A DNA stretch of 64,000 nt from Tetrahymena thermophila SB210 (Eukaryota > Ciliophora > Oligohymenophorea > Hymenostomatida > Tetrahymenidae), in the NCBI RefSeq assembly GCF_000189635.1, contig NW_002476421.1:217954-281953 (forward strand), read 5' to 3'. The notes beneath the pieces were generated by a model, which searched no databases, was not told where the DNA came from, and worked only from the letters and a program-made list of their open reading frames with translations. Below are positions 50,909 through 63,500 of the stretch, in pieces (position 1 is the stretch's first letter; each line of letters starts with the position of its first letter). The position numbers and the translations under genes are program-made.

Positions 50909-52577
50909 AATTATTTATAGATAGATAGATTATTATTCTTTAATAAATTAATTTTTTGTAAATTTAGTAATTATTTTAATTATTGTAATAAATCAAAATT
51001 CAAACTAAAACAAATTTCAAGAAATTATATTTAATAAAATCTTTTGTCTCAAAAATAAATAGAAAATTCTGATTTTAGTAAAATTTGAAATAAGTGTTTT
51101 CTAATTATATTGAGAAACACTTTAATCACATTCTAAAAAATATTTAAAAACTTTAAATTTAAAATGAAAAGTAATAATAATATTTTGACAATTTAATATA
51201 AAAATTTTAATTAAATTAGTAAAGCAAAAAAAACATTTATGTTTAAATAAAATACTTTATCACTTAAAAAATAATCTTAAAAAATGAGGTTAAATTTTAT
51301 TTTATTATTTTCGAGGATAAATTCTCTAAAAATAGATTGATTTATAATATAAATAAATTCAGTAATAGTTAATTTTATATAAAACCAATTTAATAATTCA
51401 AATGAAAATAGTTAATAATCTTATCTATAATTATAAAATTCATTTATTAAATATATTTAAAGACTAAATAAATCTATTTATTATTTATTTATTTATTAAT
51501 TTATATTGTATTTAAAATGAATATTTATAATTTATTTGCACACATTTTAAAATTAAATTGGATATATCTTCATTATTTAGATATATATTAATTATTTTGT
51601 TATAGTTAAATGTATAATTAATTTATCATACCTAATAAATTAAGAAATAATGTAGCTATAATTAAAAACTGAGCTATACAATACTTGAATATATTAAAAG
51701 TCTATAAATTTAAAACTATATTTGATTAGTAATACTATCAATTAGAAATTTAAAACTAAATATTGTGTTCTACCTAATAGTATTAATTTTAAAATTTGTT
51801 TTGATAAATTTTCTTGATTTATATTTTTATGTGAATTTAAATTCATTTCTCTTTATAAAAACCAATGTAATTTTTACATTTTTCTTTAATATAATTTAAT
51901 TTTTTTAAATTTATAATTTGTTTATTTAACTAAATTAGATATAAAAACATTAAATACTATTTAAATCATTGAAGTAGAAAATTTAAAGTATAGAACAAAT
52001 TAAATTAAATTAATTAAATTTAGCTATGTTTTTATGTTATTTTGTATCTTTTTTTCTTTTTTAAAGTATATGTTATTATTAAGTTTATTGTTTTCTAAAC
52101 AAAACTAAATTTAAATACACAAATACTATTTTCTCTTACAGTTTTAGATTGTTCTTTTTAAATTTTATTATCTAATTATAGTAAAATTCTTTTAAAATTA
52201 ATTAAATTGTATAAAGACTATAATAAGTAGCTCTAATCTAGTATTATTAATTCATTTACATTAGTAATATCTTATATAACAAATAAATTTAAAAATTAGT
52301 AGGTTTATTTCCTCAAATCATAACTAGGATAGTGCTTGCTTTTGTTTTTAAATTTAATTTTCAAAAATAGCTAATTTATGTAAAAGAAAATCTTAATGTT
52401 CTTTTTCATTCATCATATTACCAAAGATTTTTCTTTAATTACTTTGTCTATACTATTTAATATTTATTTAATTTAGAAAAATAGTATTGATAGGAAATTA
52501 ATAAACAATAATAAACTAAAACAAATAAAGAAAATAAAAGTTTAATTAAAATAATAATAATAAAAGTTTTAATAAAT
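50909..52577. other. AT-rich intergenic region
   Basis: 1.7 kb of highly AT-rich DNA, no gene seen. A TAGATAGATAGAT run lies just after the receptor's stop (50922-50932). Confidence 0.6.
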
Positions 52578-53510
52578 ATGAAAATAAATTATTTGCTGAT
52601 ATTGAGTATTTGCTTGCTTGGATTTTGCATCTCATAACAAACAAAATAAAAAAATAAATTAGATTTTGATGAATATGATCAATATAAATTAATTATAACC
52701 TATGAATAACCAGATGAAGAAGTGGAAGACGGAGAAAAAGAAGATGTTGAAAACTTGATTAAGCTAAATGAAAATTCTATGTAATCGGAACTAGATAAAT
52801 CCACCAACGAATTAATTAGTTTTTATTCAAATCCAGAAAATGGAGAAAGTGGTCAATGCTTTACTAATATGATTTCTAGCTGTAAAGACTCTAATCAACT
52901 ATGTATAGAGAATTTACTTGATTAAATGAAATGTCTTACTAATGAATGTTAATTATAAGTACCTTAAGCTTCTTAATATAAGGACTGTATACTTAATTAT
53001 TGCAAATCTCACTAAAATATAGTTTAATAGCATAATTCTTAAGTTTACAAATGCTTGCTTGCGATAGAAAAATAAAATAATACTTAATAATCTGGTAAAA
53101 CTGATGATGATGAATAAAATAAAACTAAAGAAAATCAAGATGAAAAAAAATAAGAAATTAAAGAAGAAAAATAAAATAATACTTAATAATCTGGTAAAAC
53201 TGATGATGATGATGAATAAAATAAAGCTAAAGAAAATCAAGATGAAAAATAAAATAATACTTACTAATCTGGTAAAACTGATGATGATGAATAAAATAAA
53301 ACTAAAGAAAATCAAGATGAAAAAAAATAGGAAATTAAAGAAGAAAAATAAGAAAATTAAATAGAAAAAGAAGGAGATAAAACAAATAGTAACAGTGAAA
53401 ACGATTAAAATGAAAAAAACAATCTTACAAATAATACTGATTATAAATCTTCTTCATGCAAGTTATAAATGATATTACTATTATTAGTGTCTAGTATATT
53501 GTTAATTTGA
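52578..53510 (+). CDS. Secreted, probably GPI-anchored protein with acidic tandem repeats
   Basis: Single exon, 310 residues. A signal peptide (MKINYLLILSICLLGFCISQ) is followed by an acidic region, then a cysteine-containing domain (about residues 95-165, with eight Cys: QCF, SSC, LCI, KCL, NEC, KDC, NYC, KCL). Next come three copies of a hydrophilic repeat NNTQQSGKTDDDEQNKTKEN and a C-terminal hydrophobic tail SSSCKLQMILLLLVSSILLI preceded by small residues, as in GPI signals. Many NxT sites suggest glycosylation. It resembles ciliate surface proteins in layout, though no family is recognised. The repeats make misleading open frames on both strands. Confidence 0.8.
53069..53352 (+). repeat. 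Three nested in-frame repeats in the GPI-protein gene
   Basis: AATACTTAATAATCTGGTAA and what follows recurs at about 53079, 53178 and 53255. Copies one and three carry an extra KKQEIKEEK-coding segment that copy two lacks, and copy two has one extra Asp codon. All differences are multiples of three. The pattern looks like recent expansion by slippage or unequal exchange. Confidence 0.8.
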
Positions 53511-54374
53511 GATATAAATATATTGTTTTATATATTTTAATATTTCAATTGCTTTTTTATAGTTAAAAAATAATCTATGTATGTTTGCATAAGCAGATGT
53601 TTAATTAATTTTTAAATCTTTTACTAATATTTTGAATGCTTAAAAATAATCTAATTTTAAAATTGTGAATATAAAACAGAAGTAGCAATCCTATTTGTAA
53701 ACCTAAATATATATTACTTTTTAAAATTCAAATCCACTCTAACTATCTATCTATCAACACCAAACCATAATTTAAAAGAAGTCTTTTTTTTGAATAAAAG
53801 TTTTATTCTTTAAGTAATTAATTATTGTTTGTTTATTATTTATTCTTAAATATTATATAAAAAATAATATAAATATATAATTTATTGAATAACTAACTAG
53901 TTTTAATTTCAATATTAAAGTAAAAATTTTGTTTTTGAAAATTAAAAATATTTTTCTCTAAGTTAAATCCAATTAGGACTGAATCCAAGGACTCATATCC
54001 ATATATATATAAACATATAAAATGTTTAAAATTTTTATATAAAATATTTTGATCTTAATTTAATTTAAAATAATCTAAATATTTAGAAGTAGATTTTATG
54101 TTTTATTCAAATAATAAAATAATTTTAAAAAAATACTTGGTTTTGATATGAGTTTTCAATTTTAAAAAAAGGGCAATATATATAAAAAGTAATTATACTC
54201 AATTTATTTATGAATTTTATTGATTTGTGCCTTTACTTAATAAATTTTCATAAATATTTTATTCATCTTAAATTAAACCTGGTCCAGTTATTAAAATATT
54301 ATAATGCCATCTATCTATCTAGTTTATTATATTTTAATACATGGATTAGCAATATTATAAAATTTTGTTTTTTT
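53511..54374. other. AT-rich spacer
   Basis: Between converging genes. Contains TCTATC-type simple repeats (53747-53754, 54309-54320). A 66-codon standard-code ORF on the plus strand (54210-54410) looks like chance. Confidence 0.6.
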
Positions 54375-56343
54375 TCACAATTTTTTATTGTATGTTGCGA
54401 GCTCTTTTAATAGAGGCTTAATATCTTTGCCATCACTGTTCCATTCTCTGATCATTCTTTCAGCCCAGGAGTTGAAATTTTTGTCATCATTTTCAAGGCG
54501 TTATTTAATTTTTTCAGCTTCATCCATTTCATTTAAAAAGGCCTCTTCACGAAGCTTTTACTTTTCATTAGCTTAAACTTTGTGGAAATCTTATAAATCT
54601 TTAGCACGATTGAAAGCCTCTCTCTTTTCTTAATGCTCTCTTTATTGTATTTGGACATTCTTTTTTTACCAATATTGCTAGTAAGCTTAGTCTTCCATTT
54701 TTTGTTCAACAACTTATTACTCTTTACGTTTCAAGGTTAATTAAATACTTTCATCGAAACGCTTCTTTTAGGCAGCGATTGCTTCACGCTTCTTCTTCTC
54801 TGCTTCATCTGCTTTCATTTATGCCTCTATGATTTATTTATTAATACGAGATTCCTCTTCGTTTTTAATGGCAGCTAAACGCTTAATTTATTCATCTATT
54901 AATTTTTAACGTTGTTCTTGCTTCTCTTTAAAACGCATTTCTTCACGTAAACGTCTCATTTCAGTAATTTTTTCTTTCTTTTCAGCATATTATTTTATTT
55001 TTTCATCTTCTAATTTTTCTTTTTCTTTCAATTCAGCACGGATTGTTTGAAGGACTTCGTTACCCTTCTTAGTATCTATTTAAATTTGAATAGCCTTTTC
55101 TCTACGAGCTCTTTCTTCTTCTTTTTCCTTAGCTATTGCTTCTAAGGCTCTTTGCTTGATGATTTCTCCTTCAATCTTTTCATCCTAAAGTCTTTTAATA
55201 TACTTGACCTTCATTTCTTCATGCTGTTCACGTAATATCTTTTATGCATGTCTTTTCTTCTCTTCAAGTTCTTCCTTTTTTCTTTGTTCCTCTTCTTCAA
55301 GTTTCCTTATATTCTCCTTCATATTTTCTAAATGAATTTCTTCTCTCATCTTTTCCATTTCTTAAACCTTTTCAAAAAATAAGATTAATCAATTAATTAA
55401 AATGATTTCAAAAATTTAATTTATTGAAATAATTTCATTCGCTTTCGTTTAACTTTTTAGCATATTTTCTTTTAAATTTTAAAATATTGATGCCATAATA
55501 TTTGTAGATATATCATAAAATTAAATAATTCCTAAAAGTGGTAACTGTTTCTTTTTTTAAGGTTAATATTATTGATTGATTGACTGATTGATTAAGATTA
55601 ATTAAGTGATATTCAATCATTCAATAAAAAATTCACAAACTAAAATCTTTTGACTTAAACTCATTTTTTAGCTAATATAATATAAAATAGATATATCCCA
55701 TGTGAAGACAGAAAATTTCTTAAAGTAACTGCTATTCAATGTTAAAAAATTGATGACATTCTGGCGAATAGTGGAGTCGAATTGAATATTAAAATTAAAT
55801 TTGTAAAAGTACTTATTTCTTCAATTCAATCTATCCTTCACGCTCTTAAAGTGTGTCAACTAAAAGTAACTTTGATTAGAAAGCTTTAACACGATCATTC
55901 CCCTCATAAATTTGCTTATTTGCTTTTTCTATGATTTCTTTCTTAACATTAGCCTGATAACGGGCTTCTTCTTCGTCTACACGTCTACGCTCTTCTTCAT
56001 CTTTCTTAAATTTCTCAAATCTAGTTTCATCTTTCTTTTTTCTTATAGCCTAAATGGTATTTGGCCAATTTTTAACACGCTACTTTGATAGCTCGTATAA
56101 CTCTGTTTTCTCCTTTAGCTTCCTTTCTTTCTCAGGATCTGAGTTTATTTGGCAGTTTTCTTTCATCCTAACTATTTCTGAAAAAGGCACTTAAATTGTA
56201 TTCTTTTAAGTAAAAGTTTTATTAGATTGATTGAAGTTATTGCTTGTCCTGCTCTGCTAGTTAATGCTTTGCTACTAAATTGAGCCCTAACGTTGAGAGC
56301 CATAAGAGCTTTTATTCTATCTACTTTGGCTTTATACTGACAT
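54375..56343 (-). CDS. CFAP210: CFAP210 (CCDC173) homologue, ciliary doublet microtubule inner protein
   Basis: Two exons, 56343-55813 and 55367-54375, separated by a 445-nt intron, give 507 residues. After a Ser/Asn/Gln-rich N-terminus comes KERKLKEKTELYELSKQRVK, NWPNTIQAIRKKKDE, DEEEARYQANVKKEIIEKAN and NDRVKAFQSKLLLVDTLQER followed by EGQIELKKQ. From memory this stretch resembles vertebrate CCDC173/CFAP210 (its RVKxFHSALLLTEVLKEREAQIE segment). The rest is long alpha-helical coiled coil, rich in Lys/Glu/Arg, of the trichohyalin-plectin-homology type (KLIDEQIKRLAAIKNEEESR and on) and ends EWNSDGKDIKPLLKELATYN. CFAP210 lies inside axonemal doublets and stabilises protofilaments. Length is near the usual ~550. 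Codon use is less AT-rich than neighbours, consistent with high expression. Confidence 0.8.
55368..55812 (-). other. 445-nt intron of CFAP210
   Basis: GTAC donor at 55812, AG acceptor at 55368; joining keeps frame between ELKKQ and VQEMEKMREE. Contains a GATT-type simple repeat (55571-55593). The longest intron supported in the window. Confidence 0.8.
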
Positions 56344-57647
56344 TTACTAGTTAAAAGGTCTTTCTTGTTTTTCTTTCTTATATATTTATAGTTATATATT
56401 TTATTTTTATGAGCTCTTGGTCAACAATAGCTTATTTATTTTTTGCTTGGTTTATTTGTATTACTTGCCTCTTTTTGAATATGAAATTATTATTTCACTT
56501 TTGCATTCAAAGGCTTTATTATTCTTAATCAAATTTAATAACTAACTAACAAGCTAACAAACAAACAAAAAATATCATTCTTATTTTGATTAATTAATAC
56601 AATCCATTTATCATTAACCTATTTATGTTCTAATTTGTTTTCATTTTCTTATTTATATTCATATATAAATGCAAATCAAATAAAAATATAAATAAGCATT
56701 CATTGATATTGCTTAATATTTTATTAATGATTTTGTATATGGTCTATCTAACAAATATCAAATCTTAATAAAAATAACTTGTTTGATGAATATATCAATC
56801 AATCAATTAATATCCTCCTTATTAAATATCTAACTTAATTCATTTAGATAATTAAGACTTTACTCAATAAAATTTTTATTTAAATAATAAATATATTAAT
56901 TTGTAAAATGAATGATTATTATTTAATAAAAATTCAGTATTATCAAATTTAATAACTAACATCATATTATTATGTTGAATATAAATAAATATACAAAATT
57001 TAATTAAATCTTTTTTTAAATTCAAAATTGCTTGTTATATTTTTCATGTTCAATAATATATCGTAAAATCTGATTAAATCTATAAATAAAAAATAATAAG
57101 ATCAATAACTGAACTGAAAAATCAACAAAAAGGAATTGTATAAAATTTAAATATTTGAATATTAATCTAACATTATTTTACATCTTTTTATGATAAGAAT
57201 ACATTTTTTTACTTATATAAATTAAAATATTAATAGAAAAAAAGGTACAATCAGAATAAGATATCAAATACAAATAAAAAATAAATAAATTACTTTTGTT
57301 ATTACTTTAAATTCATTTTTGCTAAAATATCACAATTTAAAGCAAATAATAAACTATTTTTACTATAGTTGAATTCTAAAATTTGATAGATTAGTGAAAT
57401 TAAATTAATTTTAATTTTAACTAAATTTAACCAATTCTATTATAAATTCTTCACTATTAAAGGAAATATAATTAGTTAAAGAAAAATATGAAATTATAAG
57501 AAATTAATTAATAATCAAATCAAAAGTTGAAAATTAAAAACCATTTAAATTAAGAAGAAGAATAAAAGTATAGAATTAAAAGAAGTAAATACTAGACATA
57601 GATTATTTCATTTTTAGCAGCTTAATTATTGATATATATTTGAAGAT
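56344..57647. other. AT-rich intergenic region
   Basis: 1.3 kb between the divergent CFAP210 and N6AMT1 genes. A/T runs and TAACTAAC-type repeats (56541-56556), no gene seen. Likely holds both promoters. Confidence 0.6.
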
Positions 57648-58421
57648 ATGGAGAATTTAGATGTAGTGTATAATACAAATAACTATTTGAAGTACGATTT
57701 TTTGGATTATTTACCTTTCATTGAGAAAGGAGAATTAGATTAAGTATATAGACCAAACGATGATTCTTATCTTATGATTGAAGCTCTGAATCTTGAGGCA
57801 GAGAATAGTATTGAGTAAGGTGCTTTGATAGTAGAAATTGGAAGTGGATCTGGAATTTTGATTAATCATTTAGTATCATTTTTGGATAAAAAAAATAAAA
57901 GTTCAAGTTTAGCCATAGCAATAGATATAAATTACGATGCAAATATCCTAACTCAAAAGTATGCTAATCATTATCATTTGAGTTAAGTAGAATGTGTTAA
58001 CACTGATGTTGCAGAAGGTTTATATAATAGATTAAAAGGGTAAGCAGATGTGGTCATCTGTAATCCACCTTATGTGCCTACAGAAGACGAAGAAGTTGCT
58101 AGCGCTTATCAAAAATTATACTAAAAAGACAAGCTGCTTAAAGAGGGTAAAATGGAAGAAATGAAAAAAATAAATTGCATCGAAGCCAGCTACGCAGGCG
58201 GAGAAGATGGCATGGTAGTCACATAAAATATGATTGATACATCACTAGATTTGTTGGCTCCAAATGGGAGTTTGTACATATTTTTAATTTTTGAAAATGG
58301 AGTAGAATCTATTGTAAAAGCTATTTAATAGGAAAGACCAGAATTTAAGTGCTAAGTTCTATTAAAGTAAAGAAAATACAATGAACTATAATATGTATTA
58401 AAATGCTCTAGGTTGAAATGA
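57648..58421 (+). CDS. N6AMT1: Release-factor (eRF1) glutamine methyltransferase, N6AMT1/HemK2 type
   Basis: Single exon, 257 residues. The family N-terminal signature VYRPNDDSYLMIEAL is followed by the SAM motif EIGSGSG (Glu63-Gly69), IAIDI (motif II) and the catalytic substrate-binding tetrapeptide NPPY at 139-142, then VPTEDEEV and AGGEDGMV as in HemK2. Length fits the family, slightly longer than human N6AMT1 (214). With TRM112 this enzyme methylates the GGQ glutamine of translation release factor eRF1, and in animals it is also reported to modify histone H4 (KMT9). A decayed copy of its 3' half lies about 0.7 kb downstream. Assignment is firm on motifs; the partner subunit is not in this window. 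Confidence 0.9.
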
Positions 58422-59079
58422 AATTATGTATATATTTATGTATTTAATTAATTAATTAAAGTATTTCTTATAAAAAAAAAATATATTTTGAAAGTATTTA
58501 TATATTTTTAATTCAAAGAGTTTGTTATTAATAATCATTCATAAATAAATATTTTATAAATTAAAAATAATATAAAAATATTTTCTTTCTATTTTTTGTC
58601 GTTTAACATAAAAATAATGATTTGCAAATAAAATTAGAGGTAAATCAAATTAAATTTATTAAGCTTAATCATACTTCTATTTATTTATTATCATTGAACC
58701 AAGCTTAGTCAGAACAAAAAAATCTATAATTTTGTATTTTTTATTTAAAAAAAGTGGATTGGATTAAGTTTATAATCCTTAATTCTTTGTTAGATGTAAA
58801 GTCACTAAACCTAGATATGCAAAATGATTTTTGCCAAAAGTTTTTCAAAGCAGAAATAGAAATTTATGAGTAATTTCATATTTTCACTTCCTATTACTTA
58901 TTATGATTTTTAGATTAAAAGTCATAAAAAATCAAAATATTTAAGTTTGCAAAAAATTTATGAATCAAGGAAGATCTTAATCCTATGTCTTTGCTATAAA
59001 AATAAGTTAATACTAAATTACAGTGTTAAACTTAAAGAATTCACCATCTGGAATCATCCTTTTTAATTGGTGATGATGA
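58422..59079. other. Spacer after N6AMT1
   Basis: AT-rich. The part after about 58990 may already contain weak remnants of the decayed N6AMT1 copy, but similarity is too low to claim. Confidence 0.5.
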
Positions 59080-59395
59080 AAAAATTACTATCACTAATAT
59101 AAAATAATACTAGAAGGAGAGTATCTTAAAGAATGAAATGAAATAAAAAAGAAATATTTGGGATTAAATTTAAGTAGCTAAGTGACTATGCAAATTAGAA
59201 AATGAGATATAAACCACAAGATATTTTTATGGATATTTACTATACTTACAATCTCCAAAAAGGAGATTTTAAGTGTTTTTAATTTTTTTAATAAAGAGTA
59301 GAATCATTAATAGAAACTATACAGTAGAAAAGATCAGATTTTAACAAGTAAGTTCTATAAATCTAAAGAAAGTAAAATGACTAGTATATCTTTTA
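59080..59395 (+). pseudogene. Decayed copy of the N6AMT1 3' half
   Basis: 59242-59395 aligns with the gene's end (58255-58400), for example TTTTTAATTTTTTTAATAAA against TTTTTAATTTTTGAAAATGG, then GTAGAATC, GAAAAGATCAGATTTTAA and AAGTTCTATAAATCTAAAGA. 59087-59150 resembles the segment after NPPY (58105-58165), with ATACTAGAAGGAGAG against ATACTAAAAAGACAAG. The segment between is rearranged or shortened and the frame is broken, so it cannot code for the enzyme. A tandem duplicate relic. Confidence 0.6.
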
Positions 59396-60530
59396 TCATT
59401 TATTTATTTATTTAAAAAATCGATATTTATATTTTAAAGCAATCATTCAATGAATTAATAAGTAAATAAAATATAAAGAAAGATTTTTTGATAAAGCTAA
59501 AACTCATTTGTTTTATTTGATTTGATACGATTTTTATTTACCTATCTATCTATCTTTTATATTTAATTTTTAGACAAAAAATATATTTGCCAAATTTAAA
59601 GTTTTATCATTTTGGATTATAAATTTAATAATTATAAATTTCAAAAAAACTCTATTCTTAATTTTTATAAATGTAATAAATATGAATGAAAGGCTCTTTC
59701 GTTATCAAATTTTTAAATTATGTCTTTATAATTTTTAATTTTAAAATTATTGCTAAAATTTACAAGCTAATTCTTACTATTACTATTACTTCGTTTGGAC
59801 ATGTCTTTTAGGTATATTTTAAGGCAGTTAAGCTTGCTAATTATAGGTCTTTATATTAGTTAATCAAAAGCGCATAATTTAATTACAAAATTATATTTTA
59901 TGCATCATTTAATTATTTTTGGATCTACTTTAAAATTTTCCTCAAAGACTAAAAAATATGAAAATTTTATTTCAAAGTTTTTATGATTAAAAGTAGTGGC
60001 GATAAATACAAATTTTTTTTGTTTATTATATAATAGAAGATTAAGTAAGGTGTATATATTTATCTATTTATAGTTTATTATATTATAAATACAAGAAAAT
60101 TTTATAGTAGGATACAATTTTTTAATTACTTGAATTTGTATTAATAATAATCTAGTACTAACAAATATATTCATTTATTTTTTGAAATGGAACTAAAATT
60201 TAATGGAATCTCTGCGTTCATATCGAGAAGCCTATTTTTGAAAGATTTTAATTCCTGAATTATTTATTCCAAAAAATTGAATGTATTTCAAATGTCTATT
60301 TCATATAAAATAAATTTGTGTTGAAATAAATCTTTTCTTACTAATTCAATATTTTTAAAGCTAAACAAGAATAGACTCAGATTTATTTAATCACGAGTTT
60401 ACTATAACGGAACTCAAATTTGTTTTAGTGTTCTATAAATAGCTTTGTAATTATTAAAAGCAATTGCCAAATATTGTTTTTTTAATAATAAATTTTTTAA
60501 TAAAATTCATAAAGCGCAGAAATAAGTAAG
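59396..60530. other. AT-rich intergenic region
   Basis: 1.1 kb with CTATCTATCTATC (59538-59552) and long A/T runs; no gene seen. Upstream region of the P-type ATPase. Confidence 0.6.
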
Positions 60531-63500
60531 ATGAATACGAGTGACATTAATAAATCTGTTGTTCGCTAATTTGAGATGATTCGTTAATCTATCGAATTAG
60601 CCAACATCGCCAATGATAGAAGAGCTAGTGTTGTCAGAAGCAGTGTACAAGATATAAAAGCAAAAAAACATAGCTTAGAAAACTCATGCAATAAAGTAAG
60701 ACACGTTAATGAAGAAGTAGAAGAAATTTAAATAAAATTCCCAAAAAATGTTTCTTTTGACAATAAGGCTTAAACTCCCTAAAATAATCCAAAAATAGAA
60801 CAATAAAATTAAGAAGAAAAAGTAGTCGCTTAAGTTGAAGGACAATTTTCTGATCATCATGTTATCTCCTTATAAGAACTCTAAAATAGACTTGGAACAA
60901 ATTTTGAAATGGGTCTTAGCTAATAGCAGGCTCATGAATTAAATTTAGCTTGTGGTGATAATAAATTAACTCCTCCTAAAAAAACTCCAACATGGATTAA
61001 ATTTATTAAAGAAATTCTTCATGGCTTTGCTATTCTACTTTGGATTGGAGCCTTCTTGAGTTTCTTGGCTTATGGATTAGATGAGTCAGACCCAGCAAAT
61101 TTATACTTAGGTATTATTATAGTTATTGTCATTTTCATGACAGGAGGTATCACATTTATGTAAAATGCCAAAAGTGAAGCCTTGATGGAATCTTTCAAAA
61201 ACTTGATGCCTTAAGACTGTATTGTAATTAGAGATGGAAAAGAACTTAAGATTTCTGCTGAAAAGTTAGTTGTTGGAGATGTTGTTCGTGTAAAGTCTGG
61301 CGATAAAGTTCCAGCTGATATTCGTATATTAACTAGTAACGAAATGAAAGTTGATAACTCTCCCTTCACAGGTGAGACTGAACCTTTGCTTAGAACTACT
61401 GAGTGTTCAAACTTGAATCCTTTAGAAACCAACAATTTAGCTTTCTTTGGTACTTTATGCAAGGAAGGATAAGGTAAAGGTGTAGTCATCAACATTGGTG
61501 ATCAAACTATGCTCGGTATGATTTCTAATCTTTCATCTATAGAAAAGTAAGTAAAAACTCCCTTAAGACAAGAATTAGATAGATTTGTTCTCTACATTTC
61601 ATTTATTGCAGTCTTTTTGGCCATTCTCTTGTTTGTTTTAGCCTTATTTGTCTCAAATTAAGGAGTATTCCACAGTCTCTTACTTGGTATAGGTATTCTT
61701 GTTGCCAACGTCCCTGAAGGTTTATTAGGTAGTGTTACTATTTCTTTAGTTATCACAGCAAAGCGTCTCCACAATAAAAATGTCTTAGTTAAGAATTTAG
61801 AAGCAGTAGAGACTTTAGGATCTACCTCTTGTATTTGCTCTGACAAAACAGGTAATTTTAAAAAATTTTAATCTATTTGAAAAATTTTTAATCAATCAAT
61901 CATTAAAATTCATCATTTACTGAAATAATAATTTAAGGAGGAAATATTTTTAAATTAAAAAAATTAAATTTATTAAAGGAACATTAACTTAAAATGTGAT
62001 GACTGTTGAACATATGTGGTATGATAGAAAGACTATTAGAGCAGTTAATAAATCTTAAATAGCTTCTAATAAAGTTTTAGAGTACAATGAAAGTGAAATT
62101 TGTTTTAGAGCCCTTCATTAAGCAGCTATCATTTCAAGTGAAGCAAAATTCGATACATAAGGTGTGAAGGACTAATCTAATATTAATTGGATCGATTGTC
62201 CAACTACTGGTGATGCAACAGAAACTGGACTTATCAGATTTTATTAATATATTGAAAGTATTGATAAAACACGTTCGAAATATGTTGTACCAAAAAATAA
62301 AGATGGTGCAGATGCAAAGATGCCTTTCAATTCCAGTTGTAAGTTTGCATTAACAGTTGTTGAAGAATAAAATGAAAACTCAGAATATTGTGCATACATC
62401 AAAGGTGCTCCTGAAAAAATTTGGACTTTCTGCAAGTACCTTTAAACTTCACAAGGAAGTGTACAAATAAATAGCTAAATCAGTAAAGAATTTAAGCATG
62501 TCAATCTCTAGTTTGGTAAAAGTGGAGAACGTGTTCTTGGTTTTGCCAAGCTCCAATTCCCTAAGAGAGACTATCCAAAGGGATTTTAATTCAATCTTTC
62601 AAATCCTTAAAACTTTAATTTCTAACTTGAAGGCTTTACATTTGTAGGATTAGTTTCTTTAATAGATCCACCAAAACCCACTGTCCCTGCTTCAATTTTA
62701 GAATGTAGATCTGCAGGTGTTAAGGTTATTATGGTAACAGGAGATTAGCCTCCTACCGCTACAGAAATAGCTCGTTAGGTCAACATTATTCCAAGAGGAG
62801 TTAAGACAGTAGATGAAATAGCTGAAGAAAGATGTATTGACTGGTATGAAGCAATAGATTTGTCTGATGCAATAGTTGTTCATGGAGATAGAATTGTAGA
62901 GTGTATTTAAAGGAAAATTGATGAAGATGGTAATGAAGATAACAAATTCTATTACCTCTAACAATGGGTATAAAAACCTTATTGCGTCTTTGCTCGTACT
63001 ACACCAGCTTAGAAACTCTAAATTGTTTAAGCATGCTAATCAGTAGGTAAAGTTCAATAAAATTAAATTCATTTCTTGTCTTGTTATAAAAAAACTATTA
63101 AAAACTTAAAGCAAAGTTACACACAAAATTAATTTAAAGAAAGGAAAAAATAAAATAGCAAAAAAATTATAAAAATAGGTTTTGACAAACACTTTCAATA
63201 AATAAATTAATTAATTAATTTTATCAGCAATTTAGGTGTAATCTAATTTAAATTTATTATTAAAAAAAGGATTTATTTGCGCAGTAACTGGAGATGGTGT
63301 AAATGACTCACCTGCAATTAAATAAGCTGATATTGGTATTTCTATGAATTTATCAGGCAGTGATGTAACAAAGGATGCTGCTGATATGATTCTACTTAAT
63401 GATGATTTTTCTTCTATTGTTACTGGTATTGAAGAAGGTAGAAAGATTTTCGATAACATCAAGAAGACAATCATTTATATTTTAACTTCAAACATCCCTG

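Noticed and set aside
52953-53315. 120-codon minus-strand ORF rich in Phe/Ile
   Set aside because: Mirror image of the Lys/Glu/Asn repeat on the plus strand of the GPI-type gene; low-complexity shadow.
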